Source: M3007 sp043764095 (GTDB taxonomy: Bacteria; Bacteroidota; Bacteroidia; Chitinophagales; Saprospiraceae). From it: a stretch of 64,000 bases of DNA. Below the pieces are notes generated by a model. It saw only the letters and a program-made list of their open reading frames with translations. It was not told the DNA's origin and made no database searches. The position numbers and the translations under genes were made by a program. Location of the stretch: positions 1 to 64,000 of the forward strand of contig JAYUKX010000135.1 of NCBI GenBank assembly GCA_043764095.1, read 5' to 3'. Shown one piece after another: positions 34,140 to 44,800 of this stretch. Position 1 is the stretch's first letter, and every line of letters begins with the position of its first letter.

Positions 34140-37100
34140 TTAGGTTTGTTTGTTTTACGGTTCCTACCGCCGCCAGTGACCACAGTACCGCCGCCTACAA
34201 CAACGCCTCCGCCGATACCTCCGCCAGTACCGCCGCCTGTTGGATTGGTAGGGTTGCTACCACCTTCGGGGACATCAATTCGGCTGGTGGCTACTACTTT
34301 ACATCCTTCTTTGGTAAAGGCCGTTAACCGGATATTCTTTACGCCCTTTTGATTCTTTTCAAATGTAAAGGTGGCCGATTTTTCATTAGAAAACGGCGGT
34401 GTAGCGTCTTCTACTTCCCAAAAGAATTGAGTTAATTCTACTTTTTCCTCCGTTTTGGGACTTAAAATAATCGTTTTTTTATCTACTTTTTGGTCAATTC
34501 CAAGGCGGATATTCAGTTTTTCGCAAATGTTTTTGCTTGGACGATTGGGCGAGCATTTATCAATAATCGTACAGTTGAATGCCGGGAAAGATGCTGTCGT
34601 TTGTCCGCCTGTGACACTGGTCACTGTAACTTTAGTACCCGAATTGTCGTACTCTGTTCGGATACGTTCGGGGGTATTTGGTTTTAAAAACTCTGCATCA
34701 ATGGCAAATTTGAATTTTAAGCATTCAAAGTATTCAATCCAAAGTGTACCAAATGTATCGGTGAATGCTTGCGTATATTCTAATTTTAAATAATCGGTAC
34801 TTCCTACTTTATTGGCAATTAGGTCATTGATTTTTTCAAGCCATATTTTCACAACACTTTCAAAATTGGTGTTGAGTGGCCCATTGCTCGACTGAATAAT
34901 GTTTTCGATCTCCGATGCTAAATTTACGCTGCCTTGTGGTGCTTCAAAAGAAAAATCAGGCACCTTGGCTTTATAAATCTTGTATGGCGCATTCTCGGTG
35001 GAGACGGGTATCCAAAAACGGAAACCACAACGTTGGGCTATACCATTACAAGGCAAATCGCAGCCTGCTGGTACTTCATGGGTAAATTCTTCGGCTGTTT
35101 TGCAACCAGCACTATCTCCTATGCTCACGGGAATCGTTTTTCCACTCGATACCGGAGCACTCAAAAAGACATTGCCATTGATTGTCCCAACGCCATCAAT
35201 TGGGGTGTAAGGTGCTTGGCCTCCCGTAATCGTAAACGTGACTTGATAAGACCCATCGGCTGGATTATCAATAAATGTGGGCGCTACTATCTCCAATGGA
35301 GCAGGTACATTTACCGTTTGAGGTGCCGATTCAGATCCTTCACTATCGCGGATAATGAGGATATGCGTGCCGACAGATAATTCTACCGTACTGACTAGTG
35401 GCTCTGCTGCCTTCGCGTCTATTTGAACTGTAAATGGAGCTACACCACCTTGCGGCGTAATAACCGCTGTGGCTATTTTATCATTTGTGGTGCAGCCCAA
35501 AGTAAGGGCAAAACCAAGTGGAGGCCGCGGCAATACATACTGAACAGGTGCGCAATCGGAGCAACAGATATACGGTAAATAGAAATCGGCAATGACAGTG
35601 CCATCTGTAAAACCAGCAACGGTTTCGGCGACTATTTTCTGCACTTCTTCGTCGGTGTTTCCTTTCCCAGAGGTAAAAGTGGCGTTGAGGGTTTGCCCCG
35701 TTAGCCCAACAAAAAGTGCCTGAAAATCGGGGTTATTGATAAATGCAGGATTCTTTTTAATGTTGGTAATCGCGGTGGATAGGGCTCGTGTATTTTGAGT
35801 ACCCAAATTGACCCGATTGATATTGGTGGTCAACCCCGTAATTTGAAAAGAACCATCAAAATTTGGTTGCAATGGTTCGGGATCGTCGTGGTAAACAATG
35901 ATAAATGTGCCACCCATCGGAACGCCCGCTTTATGCTGAATACCCGGATTTTTTTGCAAAAAGAAACTTAAAAAATGTTTCTTTTTAATCTCCCGAATTC
36001 GGTTTTCGTATTCCATACAAAGTGCCTTAATTGGATCAAATTTGCAGGCAAAGATAATGGCCTCAATACGGTCGTCAATTTCTTCCCAAGTTAAAATATT
36101 AGCTGTTCCGTCCAGTTTTGGAGGGGCTTCCTTGTAGTAGTTTTCCAGCGCGACGGCTATTTTTTCAAGATCGAGGTAGCGGTTCTCCAATTCAGCACAA
36201 TCCAAATCCTCCAGTGCTTCTGGCAGTACTAATGTGATATAATGGATATAATAAATGATATAAATCAGCAGATTATTATTGGTGGTGCTGCCATCCAAAT
36301 TATTAATAAATGCCACCAAATTCAATGCATCAGGGTCGCCATAAGGGCTTTGCGCATTGGTGGCGTACCAGTTTTCGAACAACTCGCCCAAGGTACCGTT
36401 TTGTACCAAAAAATTAGGCGCGCAGTCCACCAATAAAGGCACTTTTGGCGAAAAAGGCACCTCTTTTGTAGGTTTTACATCTGAATTTAAGTTATAGAAA
36501 TACTGCATTTCTTTGCACAAAAAATAGCGCATTTCTTCCCGGAGGGTTTTGTACAATGAATTTAAGTCTTGGAAAGTACATTCTTCTTTGCTTAGGTCGA
36601 TGGCTATTTTTTCATCAAAAATCCCTGTTCGCAAAGCGATGATTTCAATGGGCAATCGGTTTTGGTTTTTGAGTGCCACCAAGGTTTGTAATACGGAAAT
36701 ATAATTTTTGCCCAAATGCCCTTCAATTCGCAAGAAATTATAAGGCTCTAGGTCATATAACAGTGGTCTTTTTACAAAATCTGCGGAGGCGTATTCATTG
36801 GCGCGGTAACTGAGGTTCTGTGTGGCCCTGCCTCGGCGCGTTTTCACGGCATTCCAAAGTTGGAATAGGGGAGGAGTGCCATTTTGAGTATAGTAATACG
36901 GGATACATTTGTCCGAAAGTGGTACATCGGCCAATTTGCTGGGCGTTATTTTGATTTGACCATCCAAATTAGAGGACGTTCTGATATCGGACAAAGGCGG
37001 GTTATTGGTAAAACGCGCAATCATTTCTACCAACCTGCGGAACAACAGGAGCAACTCCGCTGTGGCTTCCTCACAACTACAACAAGTGGCCGGAGAAGAG

Positions 37101-38152
37101 AGGAAAGTATGCCTGTACAATACCGCATTGGCCGTTGGGAATACTTCGCCTAACATTAGATGACGTGGGAAAAGTCCATCTGGCGGACAACAAACGCACA
37201 ACAATTCGGCACCTGTCCACCTAAATTCATTGTACGCTTTGAGGAGGTCGTCAAAAAAATCATAATAGTACTGAACAAATTTGACCTGTGCCGTATTGGC
37301 GGGTACATTGTCCAAAAAACTAAAATTGGCATTAAAACCGAGGAATGGATTGGTCGGGAAATCTTTTTCTAACAACGGCTTAAATGCGGTATAAGCCGCC
37401 GTGAGGGCATTGCCCGTGGACACCGCTAAATTTACTTTTTGGAATACTTCCAAGAAACTAATGAGTACATCATCCGAAGTAGCAGGACTGGTATTGGGTA
37501 CATCGTAACGGGGCAAACTGAGGTCGGGCAGGTTGATTTTTGCCGTAAATGCCGCAGTAAGGTCGTTGGCCGATAAACCTGCCGAGAGCCCATTGGCCAA
37601 AGCGATAATTTTGTCCAAGTCGATCTTATTGAACAACAATTTACGCACCGTAACGGTTACCTCTTCGCCTCGGTCGTCGCAGTTATTGGGACTACAATTG
37701 CGCAGCCCGTCTTTTTTGAGTTCGAGGAATAACACCACTACTTTATTGGCCAAAAATGCATCCGTCAGGGGCAAGGCATCGGGTTCGCCCACAGGAAACA
37801 TCTCCCACATTGGGTACTGCAACGATACTGGTGGCGTACCCGTTTGGGCGGTAAATGGCGTGTATGCCAAGTCATTAGGTAAGATATAGGGCTTATACGA
37901 TACCAGCGTGGTGTCTTCTGGCAACAGTATCAGGTACCCCTCCGATGTAACACCGCAGCCCCGCGTAATGCCCACACTTGGGCCAGCGGCATTGTGCGAA
38001 ACATCGAGGCCGCAAACAACCCCAATACCAATTAAATTGGCACGAGTAAGGCGATCCTGTTCATCCAAATAATTGAATACTTGGTTGAGGTGCGCATTGG
38101 TGAGTACCTGATTGGCCTCAAAAACCGGATATTTATTTTGATCAGCATTCAT
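34136..38152 (-). CDS. Large eCIS structural protein, possible fibre or receptor-binding protein
   Basis: A 1338-residue protein, family not firmly recognised. The N-terminus (FEANQVLTNAHLNQVFNYLD, then RLTRANLIGIGVVCGLDV) resembles a conserved start seen in other Bacteroidota eCIS loci. There are Cys-rich patches (CVCCPPD at about residue 318; CCSCEE; CCSDCAP). Two PKD/Ig-like beta regions lie at about 890-1000 and 1220-1310, and a Gly/Val-rich tail (GGGIGGGVVVGGG) ends the protein. Surface Ig-like modules and size suggest a fibre or exposed baseplate decoration, which would fill the place of the missing Afp13 fibre. It lies 53 bp after the second baseplate gene and overlaps the tape-measure gene. 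Confidence 0.65.
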   Translation of the reverse strand: MNADQNKYPVFEANQVLTNAHLNQVFNYLDEQDRLTRANLIGIGVVCGLDVSHNAAGPSVGITRGCGVTSEGYLILLPEDTTLVSYKPYILPNDLAYTPFTAQTGTPPVSLQYPMWEMFPVGEPDALPLTDAFLANKVVVLFLELKKDGLRNCSPNNCDDRGEEVTVTVRKLLFNKIDLDKIIALANGLSAGLSANDLTAAFTAKINLPDLSLPRYDVPNTSPATSDDVLISFLEVFQKVNLAVSTGNALTAAYTAFKPLLEKDFPTNPFLGFNANFSFLDNVPANTAQVKFVQYYYDFFDDLLKAYNEFRWTGAELLCVCCPPDGLFPRHLMLGEVFPTANAVLYRHTFLSSPATCCSCEEATAELLLLFRRLVEMIARFTNNPPLSDIRTSSNLDGQIKITPSKLADVPLSDKCIPYYYTQNGTPPLFQLWNAVKTRRGRATQNLSYRANEYASADFVKRPLLYDLEPYNFLRIEGHLGKNYISVLQTLVALKNQNRLPIEIIALRTGIFDEKIAIDLSKEECTFQDLNSLYKTLREEMRYFLCKEMQYFYNLNSDVKPTKEVPFSPKVPLLVDCAPNFLVQNGTLGELFENWYATNAQSPYGDPDALNLVAFINNLDGSTTNNNLLIYIIYYIHYITLVLPEALEDLDCAELENRYLDLEKIAVALENYYKEAPPKLDGTANILTWEEIDDRIEAIIFACKFDPIKALCMEYENRIREIKKKHFLSFFLQKNPGIQHKAGVPMGGTFIIVYHDDPEPLQPNFDGSFQITGLTTNINRVNLGTQNTRALSTAITNIKKNPAFINNPDFQALFVGLTGQTLNATFTSGKGNTDEEVQKIVAETVAGFTDGTVIADFYLPYICCSDCAPVQYVLPRPPLGFALTLGCTTNDKIATAVITPQGGVAPFTVQIDAKAAEPLVSTVELSVGTHILIIRDSEGSESAPQTVNVPAPLEIVAPTFIDNPADGSYQVTFTITGGQAPYTPIDGVGTINGNVFLSAPVSSGKTIPVSIGDSAGCKTAEEFTHEVPAGCDLPCNGIAQRCGFRFWIPVSTENAPYKIYKAKVPDFSFEAPQGSVNLASEIENIIQSSNGPLNTNFESVVKIWLEKINDLIANKVGSTDYLKLEYTQAFTDTFGTLWIEYFECLKFKFAIDAEFLKPNTPERIRTEYDNSGTKVTVTSVTGGQTTASFPAFNCTIIDKCSPNRPSKNICEKLNIRLGIDQKVDKKTIILSPKTEEKVELTQFFWEVEDATPPFSNEKSATFTFEKNQKGVKNIRLTAFTKEGCKVVATSRIDVPEGGSNPTNPTGGGTGGGIGGGVVVGGGTVVTGGGRNRKTNKPK

Positions 38153-38205
38153 GGCTTTGTACGATTTGCTGTTTGATAATTTTTTATATTTTTAGTTAAA
38201 AAGGG

Positions 38206-41200
38206 CTAAAAACTGCCTAAAGCGGTATTGTTCAATCGAACAGGATTGGCGTCTGAGCCGTCATCGCAGTCGTGCAGTGTGGCTTTTGGATAGGTATTCC
38301 GGAGTTTGCCCAATAAGTCGAGTACCAACCAAAGTTTGTACGATACTTCCACCCATTGGGGGTAATAACCGGGGTTTGCTGGCGTACCTACCAATAAATC
38401 CTTGATGTTTTGCTGTGTTTCTAAACTAATCAGCGTACCATCGCAAGCGGAGATAACGGGATCTGGCACTGCGCCAAATTCGGTCCAATCTTTCCCCTGA
38501 GCGATATTGGCATTCATCCACTCGTGGAATTTTACACCATAATCGCTGAGTATTTTGGCGGCGCAATGACAAACTGTATCGGCTACTGCTTTATCCGTAT
38601 TGGCGGTAGCACCAGCGTTCAACAATGCTTCAATCCGATCTTCCAATCGGAGTTCTGTCCAATCGAATGGGGCATTTGCATCCAGCCAAGCACACCATGC
38701 GTCCTCAAATTTTTCAAATTGAAAACCATAAAAGGCTACCTGTACAAAATAATCGGTAATGATGCCATTGATTTCGGCAATCAACGCGGGTGTAAATACG
38801 ACATTGCAAGAAATGGTGCTCCAATCTATCGCCGCAAATTCAATGTCCAACAAAAACTGTAATGCCTCTTGGGTAAAATGCTTTAGTTTTTTATCATCGA
38901 ACCATTGGATAAAAGCAGGGCTATAGGTGCTATAAATCAATAAAGCACAATTGCACGCTTCCTCGGAACTAGGCCGAACGCCGCCAGCAGTCAGCCCTTT
39001 TGCCTCCAATAATTCGGCGATTTGTACAACTAAAGGATCGCAACGGTCAAAAACAAAACCATTATTGCCTACCCAACAAATTTTGGGTAACAAATGAGAT
39101 GGGGTTTCTAATTTGATCGTTTGATCCGCAAACCCCCGCATATCGAGATTATCTTTGTAGGGCGCATTCCAACCGGGCATCACAAATGTCAAGCGGAACG
39201 AGTACGCATCAGCATCGCAAGTGCTACATTCGCCTTCGGCACATACCGGAAACAAGGCATCTCCTGGGAATTTGGGCCGCAACAAAAGATGCTCCACTAT
39301 GATCGCTCTACGCTGTCCTGCCCATGCCGCCAATTCCTTTAACATGGATTCAGTAGCGGATTTGGTACTGAATAGGGTAGGGTAAGTGGCCAATAAATTG
39401 CCCAAAAGATCGTGGAGTGTGAGTTCAAATCCTCCAGTAACTGCCGTAATTTGATAAGCATCGGCGTTGGTCATTAGGGCGATAATTTCCTCAAAAGCCA
39501 ACGTGGTGACCAGTGCTGTATTGGTGGCCGTTATGGCAATATTGCCCGATAACCACAGTGTGTTATTGGCATCTTTTAGTTCAAAACTAACACCATAAAC
39601 GCCAAAAGCAGGCCCAACCACCGTCCAAGAAAAATCGAGATCTGGGTAACCGAGCAAGAGGTTGATCCGTCGTTTTAAACCCGGTTGAAGGGCTTCCGGT
39701 GCACAGGGCATTCCGGTATAGTTCATGGCTCTGGCGCGGTCTCTACTGATGACTGGATAGGCATTGAGGAAGCCAATTTTGTCGCTGATTAACTCCTTTG
39801 CGGCCAATGCACTGCCATCCAAATTGTTGAGTAAGAGGGCATATTCGCCAAATTGCTCACCAAACCGCGCTAAAATATGATCGAGAAAGCGGTTGCGCCG
39901 TTCCAGAAATTCAGTTTCAGTCTCCACCAATTCATCTAATGCGCTCTGTGTCAAGGTATTAAAAATATCAGAAGCATCTTTAATCAGGTTGTTGTCGATC
40001 AGCGTGGTAAAGTAAGTGTGTTGTATGTTCGGATCAAGCGCAAAAAGACTACCCACTTGAGCGGTTTGGGCAAAGGCATTGACCAGTAATTGTTCAAAAA
40101 CCATCAAATAACCTTGCAGTTGTCGCGCCTGTGCATGACGCAATACACCCGCATTGCCGGGTAAACCAATTGGGCTAATACCGTAATTGCGCGGTAAACT
40201 ATATTGTACAGGGAAATAGTCTTTTGGGTTTCGGAATTCACCCTGCGGTATGGCCAAATCGGTCGGCGCATTTTTAATTTTTGGCCGTTCGGCTGCTCCG
40301 CGCAATTGGGTGAGCGTATCCACTGCCTCGTCCATACGTGGAAGGAATGGTAGCCCGTTTTTGTAAAATAAAAACCTTGCAAAATTATGGTACAAACGCG
40401 GCTGGTGGTTGGACGAAACCGCCAATGTCCATTCCGCGCTGATCTTATTAGGGCTGTAGTTTTCTAAACCAATATCGGCTGCACCGCGTACGATTTGCCC
40501 TTCTGCATCGTATTTGGTAAGGAGTAGGTTGTTTACTGCCAAAACACCTTCAATATCCATCAAACGATTGATAATATCGGAAGTGCGCAGTACCGTTTTT
40601 AATCCGGCGGCCACGAGTTCATCTTGTTTGATAAAGCCATTGTTTAGCGCGGGGCCGTTAAAAATATCCTCAACTGGAAAACCCTCTGCTATGAGTTCGG
40701 GCAGTGCGTAAAAGTGAACAGGTGGATTGAAATATTGCTCTATCTCGAACCATATTTCCGCTTGTACCCGTTCAATATCGGCACCGGGCGATACTTCCAC
40801 ATCGGCGCATACAGCAACGTCTTCTACATCTACCCTTTTTACCCTGCAATAATCTTCGTCTAGGTTTCGATGGCTGTGTAGCGCGGCTTTGGCATCGGCA
40901 ATTTGTAGTTGAGTGGCGTTTAGTTTGCGGCGGTATTGTTGGATAAATCCCGTCTGGCTGTCCTCTATGAGTTTTGCCAATACATCTGCTTTTGTTAAGG
41001 TGTTTTTTACGGCATTATTACTAAATAAACGCAGTGTAGCATTTTGAATATCAATGGTTTGTGTGCCTATGGTAAATTGGAAAGACACATAAAAAACATT
41101 CCCCCAATATTGTCGCAATTCACTCGTATCCACCGTATCTACCCCAGAATTGTTGTCGGTTTTGCTGCGCGACAATTTACAAGTAATCGTCAATGGATCG

Positions 41201-41871
41201 TCTGTGCTGTTTACAAAAGCATCATAATCGGCTTGTCCGAGCAATTCCCATTCTGGGAAGCGCAATTCCATTTCGTATTGCTCCAATTTTCCATCCACGG
41301 GCAAGGTGAATTTCTGATTGATCTTTCGGTTGTTCAAATCGCCCAATTCAGGATCGGATTCCAGTTCCAGCAGTGCCTCATACAAGCCACGTGGCTGCAC
41401 TTTTACGATTTGATTGGCTGGAATATCTGTTGGTTTTTGGTAACCCAAATGGACTTGTTTTTTGGCATCGCACCAAGCATAAAGTACGATATCGCAAGCG
41501 CATTCTTTGCAAAACATCCAAGCATTGCGCACGCCATTGAGGTCGATCAATAAACGCCGAAAATCATCGGTTGTCCAAGGATTTACGGTCATAATTTCCC
41601 TTGCCGTAAAAAATGGCTGGTGGGTATTTGTCCCAAATGTTTCGGGCGTTAGCAGGTCGCGGATATGCCATCCTGTGCGGTAACCCAAATCGGTGAGGGC
41701 ATAACACAGTGCCTCCAGCATCGTGATACCGGGGTCGTGGAGGTTGTAATCCGTCCATTTGGCACTGCCCATTTGTTCTATAAACCCGATACCCTCCCTG
41801 CGCAGGCGGTAAAAATCCTCGACTGGTTGGAGGTTGGGCGATTTTGGTATGGTAACTGGCAATTGGCTCAT
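38206..41871 (-). CDS. eCIS baseplate protein (Afp12-like)
   Basis: A 1221-residue protein with the Afp12 hallmark near its N-terminus, KWTDYNLHDPGITMLEALCYALTDL (about 38-62). A later segment, LRHAQARQLQGYLMVFEQLL, is also typical. The C-terminal 300 residues are a less conserved beta-rich and Cys-containing extension. Afp12-type proteins form the baseplate wedge with Afp11. It overlaps the Afp11-like gene by 4 bp (ATGA), showing translational coupling. Confidence 0.9.
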   Translation of the reverse strand: MSQLPVTIPKSPNLQPVEDFYRLRREGIGFIEQMGSAKWTDYNLHDPGITMLEALCYALTDLGYRTGWHIRDLLTPETFGTNTHQPFFTAREIMTVNPWTTDDFRRLLIDLNGVRNAWMFCKECACDIVLYAWCDAKKQVHLGYQKPTDIPANQIVKVQPRGLYEALLELESDPELGDLNNRKINQKFTLPVDGKLEQYEMELRFPEWELLGQADYDAFVNSTDDPLTITCKLSRSKTDNNSGVDTVDTSELRQYWGNVFYVSFQFTIGTQTIDIQNATLRLFSNNAVKNTLTKADVLAKLIEDSQTGFIQQYRRKLNATQLQIADAKAALHSHRNLDEDYCRVKRVDVEDVAVCADVEVSPGADIERVQAEIWFEIEQYFNPPVHFYALPELIAEGFPVEDIFNGPALNNGFIKQDELVAAGLKTVLRTSDIINRLMDIEGVLAVNNLLLTKYDAEGQIVRGAADIGLENYSPNKISAEWTLAVSSNHQPRLYHNFARFLFYKNGLPFLPRMDEAVDTLTQLRGAAERPKIKNAPTDLAIPQGEFRNPKDYFPVQYSLPRNYGISPIGLPGNAGVLRHAQARQLQGYLMVFEQLLVNAFAQTAQVGSLFALDPNIQHTYFTTLIDNNLIKDASDIFNTLTQSALDELVETETEFLERRNRFLDHILARFGEQFGEYALLLNNLDGSALAAKELISDKIGFLNAYPVISRDRARAMNYTGMPCAPEALQPGLKRRINLLLGYPDLDFSWTVVGPAFGVYGVSFELKDANNTLWLSGNIAITATNTALVTTLAFEEIIALMTNADAYQITAVTGGFELTLHDLLGNLLATYPTLFSTKSATESMLKELAAWAGQRRAIIVEHLLLRPKFPGDALFPVCAEGECSTCDADAYSFRLTFVMPGWNAPYKDNLDMRGFADQTIKLETPSHLLPKICWVGNNGFVFDRCDPLVVQIAELLEAKGLTAGGVRPSSEEACNCALLIYSTYSPAFIQWFDDKKLKHFTQEALQFLLDIEFAAIDWSTISCNVVFTPALIAEINGIITDYFVQVAFYGFQFEKFEDAWCAWLDANAPFDWTELRLEDRIEALLNAGATANTDKAVADTVCHCAAKILSDYGVKFHEWMNANIAQGKDWTEFGAVPDPVISACDGTLISLETQQNIKDLLVGTPANPGYYPQWVEVSYKLWLVLDLLGKLRNTYPKATLHDCDDGSDANPVRLNNTALGSF

Positions 41872-44800
41872 GATTCACAAGGGCATTGTTCGGCGGCAGC
41901 CGTAGCTTCCGCTAAGGTGATCAGGGTAATGAGGTGTTGGCTGGCTGGTACCGAAACCAAGATAGAAACGGCTGTGGAGGCGATGGCTTCGTTTAAATCT
42001 TTTGAAAATACGCTCGAGTTGCCGGGTTTGTGCCGGAGTTTGAAATCCGCTACATAATCAACCCAAGGGCGTTCTTCTATAAAATTGATCAAAACCGATT
42101 TGTATATTTTACCGCCAAACGAAGGGCTTCCACCACCTGGAAATGCCCAGGGCGAAAGGAATCGAGTGAGTTCTTCCTTTAGTTTTTTTAGGTAAAATGT
42201 CTCATCAAAACCTGGATAAAAACGCACTTTAAATTCGGTTTTTACTTCCTCAAATTGTGGGTTTTTAACATGCAGCCGGACAAAACACGACAAGCGTTTT
42301 TTTAAAAAAGTTTCTATTTCCAACAAGGTACCTAGACTGGTATAAGGCCGTAGCGGGTTGCGTACATTTTGTTGTTCTTGGTTCGGAATCGTGACGATAG
42401 TGACATGTCCTGGCGCAAGTTCGCGGTACGTACCTAGTCCGCTGGTGGTGGGTTCGTATTCGGTATGGTTAAGGCATTTTGCCCTGTAAATCATTGGAAA
42501 TGCCTCCAAAATGATCTTTTCGTAGTCCCAAAGCGTAATGGCGCGGTCTTTATGTCGCAAACGCTCGCTGATTCTTCTATAAAAATCGGCGGGTGCTTCC
42601 GCGCCTCTGCCATTAAAACTATCAAAAGGTTGGGTCACTTTTTTGACTCCTGCATCCGGTTGGTTGAGTTTGGTAATGGTGCCTGCTGGTATCGTTTTAG
42701 CGGGGAATGCGGGGTCGTTTCCTTTGTCCGAAAACGTACTCAATAGGGCTTGCGCACCCACAAGCAATAACCGACAAACGGCTTCACTTTTTTCTGAAAC
42801 AGCCAGTCGAATCCAAAATTGTCCAGCGGGTAAAATTGTATTATTGGAAGTGGCTTCGCGTGGGAAAGCAAGGGTTACGATACCCGAGCGCGTGAGCTCA
42901 CCAGTGAGGTCTTCTACTTGATCTTTGGCAAAACTAGCCCATTCGTTGCCGCGTAAGTAACTCCAATGGATATGCTTTCCGGGGTCGGGTTTTCTCGACA
43001 ATGGATCCGCCGTTCCGTCCGATACTTGGAAGAGCAATGCTACATTTTGTGGCGGTACAATATCGCTTATGCCGACATACAACTCTGCAATGCTCTCTTT
43101 GGTAGTGCCATCGCGCTCAAAATCAAATTGTGGGAATAAATGGACTTGATAACCAGCAAGTGGATTCAGATAAGCATGTTTTTCAGCATCACCGAATGGG
43201 GCGATATGGTAAAAACGGGCTTTTCGGGCTTTAAAAGCATTTTCGTTGCTACTGCTTACGGCGATTTGTTGGGTAGCCGTATAATCTAGGGAAAAACTTA
43301 GGGCAATGGGTACTTGGGGGAGTGGAGTTGGGACAGAGGGCGAACCTCCATTTGCAGTATTAATGAGATAGTCTCTTAATGCGTTTTGATAAGCCGTTTG
43401 GCCAAAATTTTCATCTTTTGGAATGGCAATTCGCACAAAACCATAAGCCGCGTTTGTAGCGAAGGGTTCGTTTTCGGTAAAATTGGGGGTGTCGAGTACC
43501 GCATTATTGATCCCATTGAGGGTCATATTAAATTCTGTATTGGTAAATGGCGTTTCATCTTCTGAATTTTCCCATTTCCCATTTTTCAAAAATGTCATTT
43601 TTGCATTTGGCAGTGTACCATAAGCACGCGGTTGTACCTGCCACTCTCCCTTAATATTAGCCGAAGTACAATTTTTCTGAAATACTTCTTTTGACCCAAA
43701 AATAAGACTACTCCCCGCTATCGGCGACGGCCCAAATGGCAAAAATGGTTTAGAAGTGTCCACTGGCCCAAAATCATTGTTCACGGCCAAGGTTTTTAGT
43801 CCAATTACATTTACTGTTAGGGCAATATTGGTAATTTTAGTATTTTGAAATAACAAATAAATATACGCGGGGGTATCTTGCCGAATACCGATCATCAATA
43901 CCGGCAATGTTGCCTCAAAATGAAAACCGTGCGTTTTTGCGATATAAGGCGTAATGGCAGGATCGTTGCCCTCCAATTTGGCTATAATGCGTAGATTAGT
44001 AGCACTTGTGCGTGTAAACGACACCGGTACTTTCTCTAACCAACCGTCTTTGGTGGTGAAGGAGCAAGTGATATAAGGCAGTAATTCAGCATTGATGCCG
44101 ATAAGCGCGTTGTCAATGGTCATATCCAACGTGATCGTCCGTGCGCCTTCGGCCATATACAGGTAGTGCGAACCTACAGCAAAACCTACTGTTGCCCGTG
44201 GCATTTTGATGTCGAACAAATTGCCATCGGTATATATTTTATTAAAAAATGGGTGCCAAGATTGGTCATCGGTCACAAACGCACCACCGAGACCATCATC
44301 AGAATTGGCAATGGGCGAAGCAAACAGACGATGTCCCATTTCAGGTAAACTGTCGCCAGATTTGTTGATATGCTTGTACAATGTTTTTAATTCAACCACT
44401 TTTGCTTTGTTGGCCACCAAATCGCGGTTATTGGCAAAAAACACGTCTTTCCCCAAATCATCTTTTCCTGCTTTTAGCAATGCCTTCTCTTCCAAAAGAT
44501 GCGTATCCACGTGTTTGGCCAATTCCAATAGGAGGTGCGCTTGGCCGGGTGCCGCGGGTTTTTCTTTCAACTGTAAAATATCGCGGTAGTAAAAATCCAA
44601 ATGCCGCGCAGTGAGCGTATTGGTGGCTTGTCGGGCGTACTCATTGAGCCTTAAAAAGGCCAAAAACAAGGTATAATGTGGCTCATGTTGGTCCCAATTG
44701 GTCAATGTCGCTTCCAAAGCGAGTTTGGCCTCGGCGATGGTGCGTGTATAAACTTTGAGTAATTGGTCAAATACTGCCGTAAATAAATTATGCGTCGCGA

